A DNA stretch of 38,206 nucleotides from Candidatus Neomicrothrix sp. UBA2974. GTDB lineage: Bacteria; Actinomycetota; Acidimicrobiia; Acidimicrobiales; MedAcidi-G1. The stretch covers positions 1 through 38,206 of the forward strand of contig DEAU01000036.1 of the NCBI GenBank assembly GCA_002348705.1. The letters are read 5' to 3'. This document shows positions 31,695-38,206 of this stretch, piece after piece (positions within the stretch are counted from its first letter, which is position 1; each line of letters opens with the position of its first letter). The translations under genes and the position numbers were made by a program. The notes below the pieces were generated by a model, which was given only the letters and a program-made list of their open reading frames with translations, was not told where the DNA came from and ran no database searches.

Positions 31695-32066
31695 ATGGCA
31701 ACTCTTGACCCTCACCGACTTCTTCTCGTCCACAACCCCCGTTGAGGAAAATCCCGTGGCGCCCTCGTCCTACTCGAGGAGCGCGGCGTCGAGTTCGACG
31801 TCGTGGAGTACCTGAAAGACCCGCTCGACCGCGACGATTTATCGCTCATTATCGGAGCAATTGACGACTCTCCATCTGCGATGGTCCGCCAAGACTCCAC
31901 CTTCACAGACCTCGGCCTGCGAGAGACCGACTTAGTGGACCCCACAGCAGTGGTCGAGTTGCTGCTCAAACATCCACCACTTATGCAACGCCCAGTCGGA
32001 GTGCTCGGCGACCGCGCTGTGGTCGCAAGGCCATCTGAGCGGATCCTCGAGCTTTTCGACAGGTAA
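31695..32066 (+). CDS. ArsC-family selenoprotein (Sec at residue 17)
   Basis: Starting at ATG 31695 the frame reads MATLDPHRLLLVHNPR, then TGA (31743-31745), then GKSRGALVLLEERGVEF onward to TAA at 32066. The TGA replaces the catalytic Cys of the classic HNPRCGKSR motif. Arg65 (MVRQDS), Arg99 (MQRPV) and Arg112 (ARPSER) correspond to the three catalytic arginines of R773 ArsC. At 123 residues the length is typical. A strong hairpin follows the TGA. Conventional calling would start at a GTG at 31803 and miss the active site. The acyl-CoA ligase gene starts 4 bases after the stop. Only about a third of residues match the other ArsC-like selenoprotein, so this is not a recent copy. Confidence 0.88.
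31759..31784 (+). promoter_or_regulatory. Predicted bacterial SECIS element
   Basis: Bases 14-17 after the TGA (GCGC) pair with 36-39, and 18-22 (CCUCG) with 30-34 (CGAGG), with one bulged A. The 7-base loop UCCUACU starts 22 bases after the UGA. If the closing G-C pair opens, the loop begins GUC, giving the G expected at the loop start. The spacing suits a bacterial SECIS, although the loop is less canonical than in the other gene. Confidence 0.65.
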
Positions 32067-32069
32067 GCA

Positions 32070-33626
32070 ATGAAGCCCCAGACGGGAACGCCCGCAGGCC
32101 CCGAAAGTCAGTTAGCCCTCGGCGACCGTCCCTTTATCCAGAGCGTGGTCAACGACGCTGCCCGAAAATACTTAGACCGGACCGCCCTTCAACTTTCATC
32201 AGGCACAGAACTGACCTACCGGAATCTCGACCTGATCTCCGACGAGGTAGCCACCGGGCTAGCTGCCCGGGGCCTACGCGAAGGAGGGGTAATCCTTCTG
32301 GCACTGCCATCAGGTCTCGAATACGTCATCTCTTACGTTGCAGCAGCAAAGTTGGGCGCGACTACCGCCGGAGCAAACCCCAGACTTCGACCCGCCGAAC
32401 GGATCCTTCTATGTGAGGCGGTCGATCCAGATCTCGTCCTAGCCACCAAAGATTCGATCCCGGGCCTCGAATCCAGAGAGATCCTGTCCATTGAGCCAAC
32501 CCAAGATCTAACTCACCTCCTCTCTGATCTCCGCCAAGACCTCCGACCGCCACCGAAGGTCTCCTACGACCCCGATCGACCAACCTGCATCTGCTTTACC
32601 TCGGGATCCACTGGCGACCCAAAAGGTGCCTGGTTCACTGATCGACAACTGGCCGCCATCCAGCAGATTGAGGCTGGTGGCGCATGGGGAGATGGTGGCC
32701 ACATGGTCAGCGGAACCGCCTTCTCTCATGTCGGCTTCATGACAAAGCTCCCGTGGCAACTGGCTAGTGGTGCCACCATCCACATTCTGGATCGGTGGTC
32801 AGCAGATGCTCTGCTCGACCTCATAGAGCGCTACCGGCTTCCAGCCGTTAACGGGGTGGCCGCACAGATCGCTCTCCTACTTGGAGAGCCGGACTTCGAT
32901 GAGCGAGACCTATCGTCGGTGCGAGCTGTCGTGGTGGGCGCTGGACCGTCTCCACCCACACTCGTCGAAGAGGCTCGCCGGCGCTTCAACGCCCCCTATT
33001 CCATCCGCTACTCATCGACGGAGTCTGGCGGCATTGGTCTCAGCACGGCTCTTGATGCAGACGAGGAGGAAGCCCTAAATACCGTCGGGCGGCCTCGCCC
33101 GGGTGTCCAGGCGGAGATTCGAGACCGGGATGGACGCGTGGCCAAGGACGGCGAAATAGGCGAACTATGGCTTCGTGCCCCCAGCGTCATGTCCGGCTAT
33201 TGGCGGGACCCAATAGGCACTGCAGAAGTTTTGAAGAACGGATGGCTCCGAACCGGGGATCTTGCGAAAGTCGACAATGCCGGCTGCGTGCGCTTGGCCG
33301 GCCGGATCAAAGAGATGTATATCCGCGGCGGTTACAACGTGTACCCGTTGGAAGTCGAGGCGGTCCTCAGCACCCACCCAAGCGTGGCTCAAGTCGCAGT
33401 TGTTCCCAGGCCCGACTCAACCATGGGCGAAGTGGGCATCGCTGTCGTGGTACCCACAGATCCCGAGCGGCCACCCGATCTAAGCGAACTGATTGCCCAT
33501 GCCGGCGATTATCTGTCTCACTACAAACTCCCCTCCGACCTGCGGATAGTGGATGTCCTACCGCTCAATGCTGGCGACAAGGTAGACCGAAGATCACTAG
33601 TCGCCCACGAGGCTGCGAAATCCTGA
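32070..33626 (+). CDS. Acyl-CoA synthetase (AMP-forming)
   Basis: The 518-residue ANL-family ligase activates a carboxylic acid as an acyl-adenylate and then an acyl-CoA. The P-loop is TSGSTGDPKG from T177; YSSTESGG is the adenine-site motif; GWLRTGDLAK and RIKEMYIRGGYNVYPLEVE mark the hinge and C-terminal domain; the catalytic Lys is probably K504 in GDKVDRRSL. Substrate unknown, though medium- or side-chain acids fit the nearby crotonases. An AGGTAAG ribosome binding site overlaps the stop of the selenoprotein gene, so the two are likely co-transcribed. Confidence 0.9.
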   Translation: MKPQTGTPAGPESQLALGDRPFIQSVVNDAARKYLDRTALQLSSGTELTYRNLDLISDEVATGLAARGLREGGVILLALPSGLEYVISYVAAAKLGATTAGANPRLRPAERILLCEAVDPDLVLATKDSIPGLESREILSIEPTQDLTHLLSDLRQDLRPPPKVSYDPDRPTCICFTSGSTGDPKGAWFTDRQLAAIQQIEAGGAWGDGGHMVSGTAFSHVGFMTKLPWQLASGATIHILDRWSADALLDLIERYRLPAVNGVAAQIALLLGEPDFDERDLSSVRAVVVGAGPSPPTLVEEARRRFNAPYSIRYSSTESGGIGLSTALDADEEEALNTVGRPRPGVQAEIRDRDGRVAKDGEIGELWLRAPSVMSGYWRDPIGTAEVLKNGWLRTGDLAKVDNAGCVRLAGRIKEMYIRGGYNVYPLEVEAVLSTHPSVAQVAVVPRPDSTMGEVGIAVVVPTDPERPPDLSELIAHAGDYLSHYKLPSDLRIVDVLPLNAGDKVDRRSLVAHEAAKS

Positions 33627-33673
33627 GCTGATTTGAACTACGTCCAAACCGGCGCTGTCCATGTGAGAACCAC

Positions 33674-34705
33674 TTAGCGTCGACGACCGCGTCGAGCACG
33701 CCGTCCGCGCTGAATCTCCCGCTCACGCTGTTCGACCAACTCCGCCCTCAGGGCTCTGTAGCGAACAATCCGGCGATGATCCTCCCGACCCGCCTCTACC
33801 TCGGCCATCACGGCACAGTCCGGCTCAGCATCATGGCCACAGTCAGCAAATCGGCAGGAAAAAGACCGCTCCTCCAGGTCACCGAATACACGAGCCAAAG
33901 ACTCCTCGGCGTCCCAGATGCCAACGGCCCGGATACCCGGGGTGTCAACCAAAAGCCCACCAGCGGGTCGCTGGACCAATTCGCGGCTGACTGTGGTGTG
34001 TCGTCCTTTCGAGTCTCCTGCACGCACCTCTCCAGTAGGCAAAATCTCATTACCCACCAGAGCGTTAACCAGTGTGGACTTGCCCGCACCCGACTCGCCA
34101 AGCAGGACTACCGTCTGACCCGGCACCATCAGCGCCTCGACAGCGGCCAGTCCAGAAGCATCGTCGTCCCCATCGAGGATCTCGGCCTCCGCCGAAAGAC
34201 CGACTACGAGGACCTGCACGTCAGGAGCTAGCGCCCTGACCACTGCGCCCACCTCCCGAGCAGCGATGGGATTCCGATCAGCCTTTGTCAGCACTACGGA
34301 CACCTCAGCGCCACTATCCCACGCAACGACGAGAAACCGTTCCAAGCGTCCCGGGGGCAGCGGTCGGTCGAGCCCATGGACGATTAGGACTCGATCCACG
34401 TTTGCGACCAGCACCTGTTCGACAACCGCCTCCGAAGGGTCGCGCCGCGACACGGTATTTTCCCGGTCCAGCACCCGCCCCACCAACGGACCGAGATCAA
34501 TATCGTCCACCACTACCACCCAATCGCCTGTAGCCGGAGCCACCAGATCCTGCGATCGCTGCGAGTCCGAAAGCACCCGGATGCGGCCATCGTCAGTTAC
34601 GACATCGACTTCACCTCGGTCGACCCGCACGATCCGACCTAGACGACCGTCGGCCGGGCGCGGACCACCCGACCATCCATAGGCATCTAACAGGTCAGAA
34701 CTCAT
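33674..34705 (-). CDS. rsgA: Ribosome small subunit GTPase RsgA
   Basis: A 343-residue circularly permuted GTPase that helps mature the 30S subunit. The permuted order is visible: G4 LTKAD at 139-143 precedes the P-loop GESGAGKST at 203-211, then DTPG. An N-terminal OB-fold covers about 20-80 and a C-terminal zinc-binding segment holds CRFADCGHDAEPDC. The C-terminus is very basic (GRRARRGRRR), suited to rRNA. The ATG at 34705 is chosen over a longer frame that overlaps the permease gene. Gaps to the flanking genes are 47 and 25 bases. Confidence 0.93.
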   Translation of the reverse strand: MSSDLLDAYGWSGGPRPADGRLGRIVRVDRGEVDVVTDDGRIRVLSDSQRSQDLVAPATGDWVVVVDDIDLGPLVGRVLDRENTVSRRDPSEAVVEQVLVANVDRVLIVHGLDRPLPPGRLERFLVVAWDSGAEVSVVLTKADRNPIAAREVGAVVRALAPDVQVLVVGLSAEAEILDGDDDASGLAAVEALMVPGQTVVLLGESGAGKSTLVNALVGNEILPTGEVRAGDSKGRHTTVSRELVQRPAGGLLVDTPGIRAVGIWDAEESLARVFGDLEERSFSCRFADCGHDAEPDCAVMAEVEAGREDHRRIVRYRALRAELVEQREREIQRGRRARRGRRR

Positions 34706-34730
34706 CAACCCTGATGCTAGGACCGGCAGC

Positions 34731-35918
34731 TCACCCCAGACGGAGTGTCTCCAATGGTTCGAGCCGGGCCGCCTTTGAAGACGGATAGAGACCGGCGACA
34801 ACAGCTACCCCAACTGACACCAGCGCCCAGGCAACGAGACCAGCGACCGAGAGCACCATTGTGTAGCCCCGCTGTTCGGCTACGCCCCAGACCACTCCCG
34901 CTCCGACTAGGGCTCCGAGCACCCCGCCAAACACGCCCACCACTAGGGCCTCAAACAAGAACTGCACCGCAATAGTCCCCCGGTTGTGGCCAAGAGCCCT
35001 CCGAATGCCGATCTCCGATGACCGTTGGATAACCGAAATCGACATCACATTGGCAATACCGACTCCGCCCACGACCAACGCCAGGCCTCCCATCATCTTG
35101 GTCAGGTTGTTCAGACTCTCGTCCACCTGCGACTGGGCATCCAAGAGATCAGTGGGTACTGAAGCGTTTGCGCCATCAGGTCCGCCAAGGCTAACGACGG
35201 TTGGGATTTCCGCTGCTACCAAGGAGGTATGGGTAGGAGCGCGAACATATAGACGGCTGGGGTCAGGCTCGTCCAACTCCCAATCTTCGACGGCACTGGT
35301 AAAGGTGACGAATACCGCAGAGTCCATGGACGGCTCCAGAAGGACCCAGTCGAGGACGCCAACCACTCCATACTCAAGTCCGTTCAGCAAAATGGTCCGT
35401 GGCTCACCTGCTAGATACCCATACTCGTCAGCCAAATCACGTCCGATGACCGCTACGCGGGCGCCAGAATCCCGGTCATAGTCGTTGAGGAAGCGGCCGC
35501 TGACCATCGGCACCTCGAGGGTCTTTGGCAGGCTCAGACCCGAAGCAATGACTGGGACTGGAAAGGCACGGTAGTAATCTTCGGCCCCCTCAAAAGGCAC
35601 GGTCACGATGTCGGAAAGTTGACGGGTGCCGGTCACTGCTGTCACGTCGGGCAACCGGCTCACCCTTGATACCGCAGCAGCCTCAATCACCGGATCTTGA
35701 CCGAAGCCCATTCCGGTGGAGGCATTCACAACGATGAGATCGGTGCCCAACTCCTGGAGTTTGGCCTTGAGGTGACCCTTGGAACTCTCGTTAATTCCGA
35801 TTGCAGCCACGATGGCTGCTACGCCAAGGATCGGCCCCAACATGATGAGTGCTGTGCGAATCTTCCGGGCCGTCAGACCACTTATGGCCACGCCCACCAA
35901 TTCGCGGAAACGTCTCAT
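34731..35918 (-). CDS. MacB-family ABC transporter permease
   Basis: The 395-residue membrane subunit of a MacB/LolCDE-type system that works by mechanotransmission. One N-terminal membrane helix (about 20-45, SGLTARKIRTALIMLGPILG), a large extracytoplasmic domain (about 50-270), then three C-terminal helices (KMMGGLALVVGGVGIANVMSISVIQRS; LFEALVVGVFGGVLGALVGAG; a last one near 365-385). Its start overlaps the ATPase stop (ATGA). Cargo could be a lipoprotein, peptide or small molecule; the unusual adaptor argues for a special role. Confidence 0.9.
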   Translation of the reverse strand: MRRFRELVGVAISGLTARKIRTALIMLGPILGVAAIVAAIGINESSKGHLKAKLQELGTDLIVVNASTGMGFGQDPVIEAAAVSRVSRLPDVTAVTGTRQLSDIVTVPFEGAEDYYRAFPVPVIASGLSLPKTLEVPMVSGRFLNDYDRDSGARVAVIGRDLADEYGYLAGEPRTILLNGLEYGVVGVLDWVLLEPSMDSAVFVTFTSAVEDWELDEPDPSRLYVRAPTHTSLVAAEIPTVVSLGGPDGANASVPTDLLDAQSQVDESLNNLTKMMGGLALVVGGVGIANVMSISVIQRSSEIGIRRALGHNRGTIAVQFLFEALVVGVFGGVLGALVGAGVVWGVAEQRGYTMVLSVAGLVAWALVSVGVAVVAGLYPSSKAARLEPLETLRLG

Positions 35919-36655
35919 GTCCCGACTCCTTGGTCATGGCTAAGCATTTCGTCGGAAACGATCCGTCCATCCAGCATCGAAATCTTGCGTTGGGCCGCGT
36001 TGGCCACGCTCAGATCGTGGGTGACAGTACAGATGGCCCTCTCAGGCGAGCGCAGGTCTTCGAAAATCTGCATCACGTTGTCGGCGTTGCGGCTATCCAG
36101 CGCACCGGTCGGCTCGTCGGCCAGCACCACCCCCGGATCGGTCGAAATAGCGCGGGCGATGGCCACCCGCTGTTGCTCACCTCCGGACAGTTGAACCGGC
36201 CGATGGTCGAAACGGGCCTCTAGGCCTACCTGCTCAAGAGCTGCCATGGCTCGGCCTCGACGTTCACGGGCCGAAAGTCCCTTGTAAAGGAGGGCTGTCT
36301 CTACGTTTCCCAGAGCGGTTAGGTGGGGAATTAAGTGGAACTGCTGGAACACGAATCCAATTGCCTCGCCTCGCAAACGCGACCGCTCTCCATCTGCCAG
36401 ACAGGTCACGTCGGTCCCCCAGACTCGGATAGCACCCTCTGTAGGCAAGTCGAGGACACCGAGCAGACCCAGCATCGTCGATTTACCTGACCCCGATGGT
36501 CCGACAATCGACAGGTACTCCCCAGCCCAAATGTCCAGCGAGACGTCATCCAAGGCTCGGACAAGGACCTCGGTCCCGTAGACCCGTGAAACACCCTCAA
36601 GGGCAAGGACCACCTGCGGCCCAGTCATCTCGCCTGGCGGAGAAGCCTCGGTCAC
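35915..36655 (-). CDS. MacB/LolD-type ABC transporter ATPase
   Basis: A 246-residue ATPase for the permease encoded downstream. Walker A GPSGSGKST at 52-60, the Q-loop in FVFQQFHLIPHLTAL, signature LSGGEQQR at 156-163, Walker B VVLADE at 176-181 and a switch His in VTHDLS are all intact. The FVFQQFHLIPHLTALGNVE stretch is typical of the LolD/MacB group. The GTG start overlaps the adaptor stop (GTGA), so adaptor, ATPase and permease form one coupled operon. Confidence 0.92.
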   Translation of the reverse strand: MTEASPPGEMTGPQVVLALEGVSRVYGTEVLVRALDDVSLDIWAGEYLSIVGPSGSGKSTMLGLLGVLDLPTEGAIRVWGTDVTCLADGERSRLRGEAIGFVFQQFHLIPHLTALGNVETALLYKGLSARERRGRAMAALEQVGLEARFDHRPVQLSGGEQQRVAIARAISTDPGVVLADEPTGALDSRNADNVMQIFEDLRSPERAICTVTHDLSVANAAQRKISMLDGRIVSDEMLSHDQGVGT

Positions 36656-38206
36656 GACCGGTCGATCTCCAGAATCACATATTCGCCGGGCGAAACACCG
36701 GAGACGATCTCTACGTAAGCACCGTCCAGCATTCCGGTTTCGATGGCCCGTCGATCAATTACACCTTCCGGTGTCACGACCCGAACCGTTTCTTGTCCGC
36801 CGTCGGACAGCACCGCGGCAATCGGGACCACAACAGCGTCGACGGACTCCTCCACGACCACATCAATGGTCACTACCGCCCCATCGACGCCGACAAGATC
36901 CTCGGTGGCCGTAACCACCCCTTCGTATGTCTCAGTGCCAGTCGTCGAAGTTGTCGCGTTGTCGTCCAGTTCGGTGATGGTGCCGAATGACTCCTGATCA
37001 CCGGCGTCAAGATTCACAGTCACGTCTTGGCCGACGGCCAACTGTGCCCGATCGGTGGGTGAAGCCGATAGCCGAATGGTGAACGCCGGCTCGGTCAGAT
37101 CGAACAGAGGCGTGCCCTGCTGGACATAGTCGCCCTCCTCAACCGACACCGTGCCAACGCGAACCGGCCAAGATGCGACGACCATGTCACCGGGCTCAAA
37201 CACAACGTCATCGTCGATAGTCCGGATGACCACATCTACCGAACGCTCACCTGACCGGAGAAGTGCTGTACCGGTCACGACTGCGTAGTCAGCACCGGCC
37301 TGGGCGCTACCCCCGACGGAGTACGCCACGCTCGTGTCCTCGGTCGGTGCTTGGTCCGCCAGGATGGTCACGGTCGAACTTTCGCCCTCTGCGACCATCC
37401 CACCACCTTGCAGAGTCAACTCAGGCAGGTCGTCGGATTCCACGATCATCGACGCCCAGTCGCGATCACTCAAACGGTAGTTCCCCAAGGGATCAGCCAG
37501 AAGACGGACCTCGACGGTCTCGTCGGCCTCCACGTCATCATCTGTACGAATCGGAATGGACAGGACTACGCGCTCCTGCCCGACAACCATCGTGATATCA
37601 CCGTCAGGCGCGTTGTAATCGGCGTCAGCAGTGGCTGCCCCCCCGACTACATAAAGCACGTCGAGGTCCTCGACCAACTCCACGGTCGTCTCAATGGTAA
37701 AGGTAGCTGTACCTCCCTCGCCCACCATCTCGCCATCGGCCCGAAGCACCAGAATCGGTTCGTCAGGCACGTCCGGGTCATCGAGACTCACTGTGACCTC
37801 GTCAGCGTCACCCAGCACCCAGCGGGCGGCTTGCGCCACTCGTAGGCTTTCCCGAGCCGAGGCAAGCCGGTAGTCAAGTCGTTGTTGTTCGTCCTGAAGG
37901 ACCTTGAGTTCATCCCGAGCCACTCGAAGTTCTTCAGATCTCTCCAAGGCGGCATCGACTGCATCGTCACGAGCCCTTACTGCCGCCAGCCAGTCCAACT
38001 CGGTCACATCATCGAGAGCGGCATCGACTGCATCGTCACGAGCAGCCACCGCCGCCAGCCAGTCCAACTCGGTCACATCATCGAGAGCGGCATCGACTGC
38101 ATCGTCACGAGCAGCCACCGCCGCATGCCAGTCCAAGATGGTGACACCGGCCTTGCCGTTCGAGATGTCCTCGTCGACATCTTCGACCGCCTCCTGGAGA
38201 TTTTCC
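36652..38206 (-). CDS. HlyD/MacA-like adaptor with Calx-beta-like domains (5' end outside window)
   Basis: The reading frame stays open to the right window edge, so at least the N-terminus, including any signal peptide, is missing; 517 codons are visible. Order: a charged, Ala/Asp-rich helical region with 23-residue repeats (37952-38137), a coiled-coil-like stretch (LKVLQDEQQRLDYRLASARESL), two Calx-beta-like units (about 37432-37758 and 37207-37425; ADADYNAPDGD and AGADYAVVTGT with EADETVEV), then half a barrel-sandwich fold (GTVSVEEGDYVQQGTPLFDL) and beta-barrel/membrane-proximal domains. It probably links the inner-membrane ABC pump to the envelope. The Calx-beta units, which bind calcium elsewhere, are unusual in such adaptors. 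The acidic DDD and DExE runs would suit metal binding. Confidence 0.8.
   Translation of the reverse strand, partial: ENLQEAVEDVDEDISNGKAGVTILDWHAAVAARDDAVDAALDDVTELDWLAAVAARDDAVDAALDDVTELDWLAAVRARDDAVDAALERSEELRVARDELKVLQDEQQRLDYRLASARESLRVAQAARWVLGDADEVTVSLDDPDVPDEPILVLRADGEMVGEGGTATFTIETTVELVEDLDVLYVVGGAATADADYNAPDGDITMVVGQERVVLSIPIRTDDDVEADETVEVRLLADPLGNYRLSDRDWASMIVESDDLPELTLQGGGMVAEGESSTVTILADQAPTEDTSVAYSVGGSAQAGADYAVVTGTALLRSGERSVDVVIRTIDDDVVFEPGDMVVASWPVRVGTVSVEEGDYVQQGTPLFDLTEPAFTIRLSASPTDRAQLAVGQDVTVNLDAGDQESFGTITELDDNATTSTTGTETYEGVVTATEDLVGVDGAVVTIDVVVEESVDAVVVPIAAVLSDGGQETVRVVTPEGVIDRRAIETGMLDGAYVEIVSGVSPGEYVILEIDRS
37952..38137 (-). repeat. 69-bp tandem repeat coding for 23 residues
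   Basis: Near-identical 69-base units begin at 37952, 38021 and 38090 (plus-strand GCATCGACTGCATCGTCACG); the third diverges after about 45 bases. Each codes for LDWLAAVAARDDAVDAALDD plus VTE. The near identity at DNA level points to recent expansion. Confidence 0.88.

Noticed and set aside
31803..32066. Short ArsC-like gene starting at GTG 31803
   Set aside because: It lacks the HNPR active site. Homology and an ATG start lie upstream of the TGA in the same frame.
25494..32066. Both ArsC-like genes as pseudogenes
   Set aside because: Each has only one in-frame stop, always TGA, always at the catalytic Cys, with all other catalytic residues intact and a hairpin at SECIS distance.
37952..38137. 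CRISPR array
   Set aside because: Units are contiguous 69-base copies without spacers and stay in frame in a coding region.
1..38206. Mobile element or genomic island
   Set aside because: No transposase, integrase, phage or conjugation gene, and composition and codon use look even, except for the short AT-rich regulatory regions at about 27610-27720 and 30480-30560.

Overview
The window reads as a piece of a high-GC, gene-dense actinobacterial chromosome, most likely a free-living (probably marine) member of the Acidimicrobiia. That placement is inference from gene content: paired SCP-x-type thiolases with a DUF35 partner, several crotonases, a PF06089-type asparaginase, a single-cluster 3Fe-4S ferredoxin, an actinobacterial-type adenosine deaminase and many overlapping start/stop codons. 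I see no tRNA or rRNA gene, insertion sequence, phage gene, CRISPR array or replication origin.

Layout. 120-9813 (+): end of a polar amino acid ABC transporter (permease, ATPase), then a BMP/Nup-type nucleoside ABC transporter (ATPase and two permeases, no binding protein), a phytanoyl-CoA dioxygenase-like enzyme, adenosine deaminase, and the beta and alpha parts of an ADP-forming acyl-CoA synthetase. 10082-16604: a YcaQ-type DNA glycosylase, an unknown acidic protein, a dienoyl-CoA isomerase-like crotonase, an adenosine kinase-like PfkB protein and an M1 aminopeptidase. 16601-23060 (-): Zn alcohol dehydrogenase, tandem-DUF35 protein, two thiolase-fold proteins lacking the nucleophilic Cys, 3Fe-4S ferredoxin, FAD ferredoxin reductase and a lipoprotein. 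23198-30452: crotonases, class I FBP aldolase, RraA, P-II, a GntR regulator with palindromic operators, an SDR, asparaginase and a DUF6356 protein. 30565-38206: an Lrp/AsnC regulator, a YbaK deacylase, an acyl-CoA ligase, RsgA, and a MacB-like ABC export operon whose adaptor carries Calx-beta-like domains and a 69-bp tandem repeat.

The main discovery is a pair of divergent ArsC-family genes, 25494-25880 (-) and 31695-32066 (+). Each has an in-frame TGA exactly at the codon of the catalytic cysteine (HNPH-TGA-HASK and HNPR-TGA-GKSR). The frame stays open and conserved on both sides, the three catalytic arginines are retained, and a stable hairpin lies at bacterial SECIS distance. In the first gene the hairpin has a GGUC tetraloop, like the fdhF SECIS of E. 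coli. Both are best read as selenoproteins that ordinary gene callers truncate. No selenocysteine machinery and no arsenic-resistance genes lie in the window.

How the genes work together: nucleoside uptake (1698-5631), adenosine deaminase and adenosine kinase form a purine-nucleoside salvage or catabolic set. The thiolase/DUF35/dehydrogenase/crotonase/ligase genes suggest breakdown of a branched or cyclic lipid side chain. P-II, Lrp and asparaginase point to nitrogen-responsive control.
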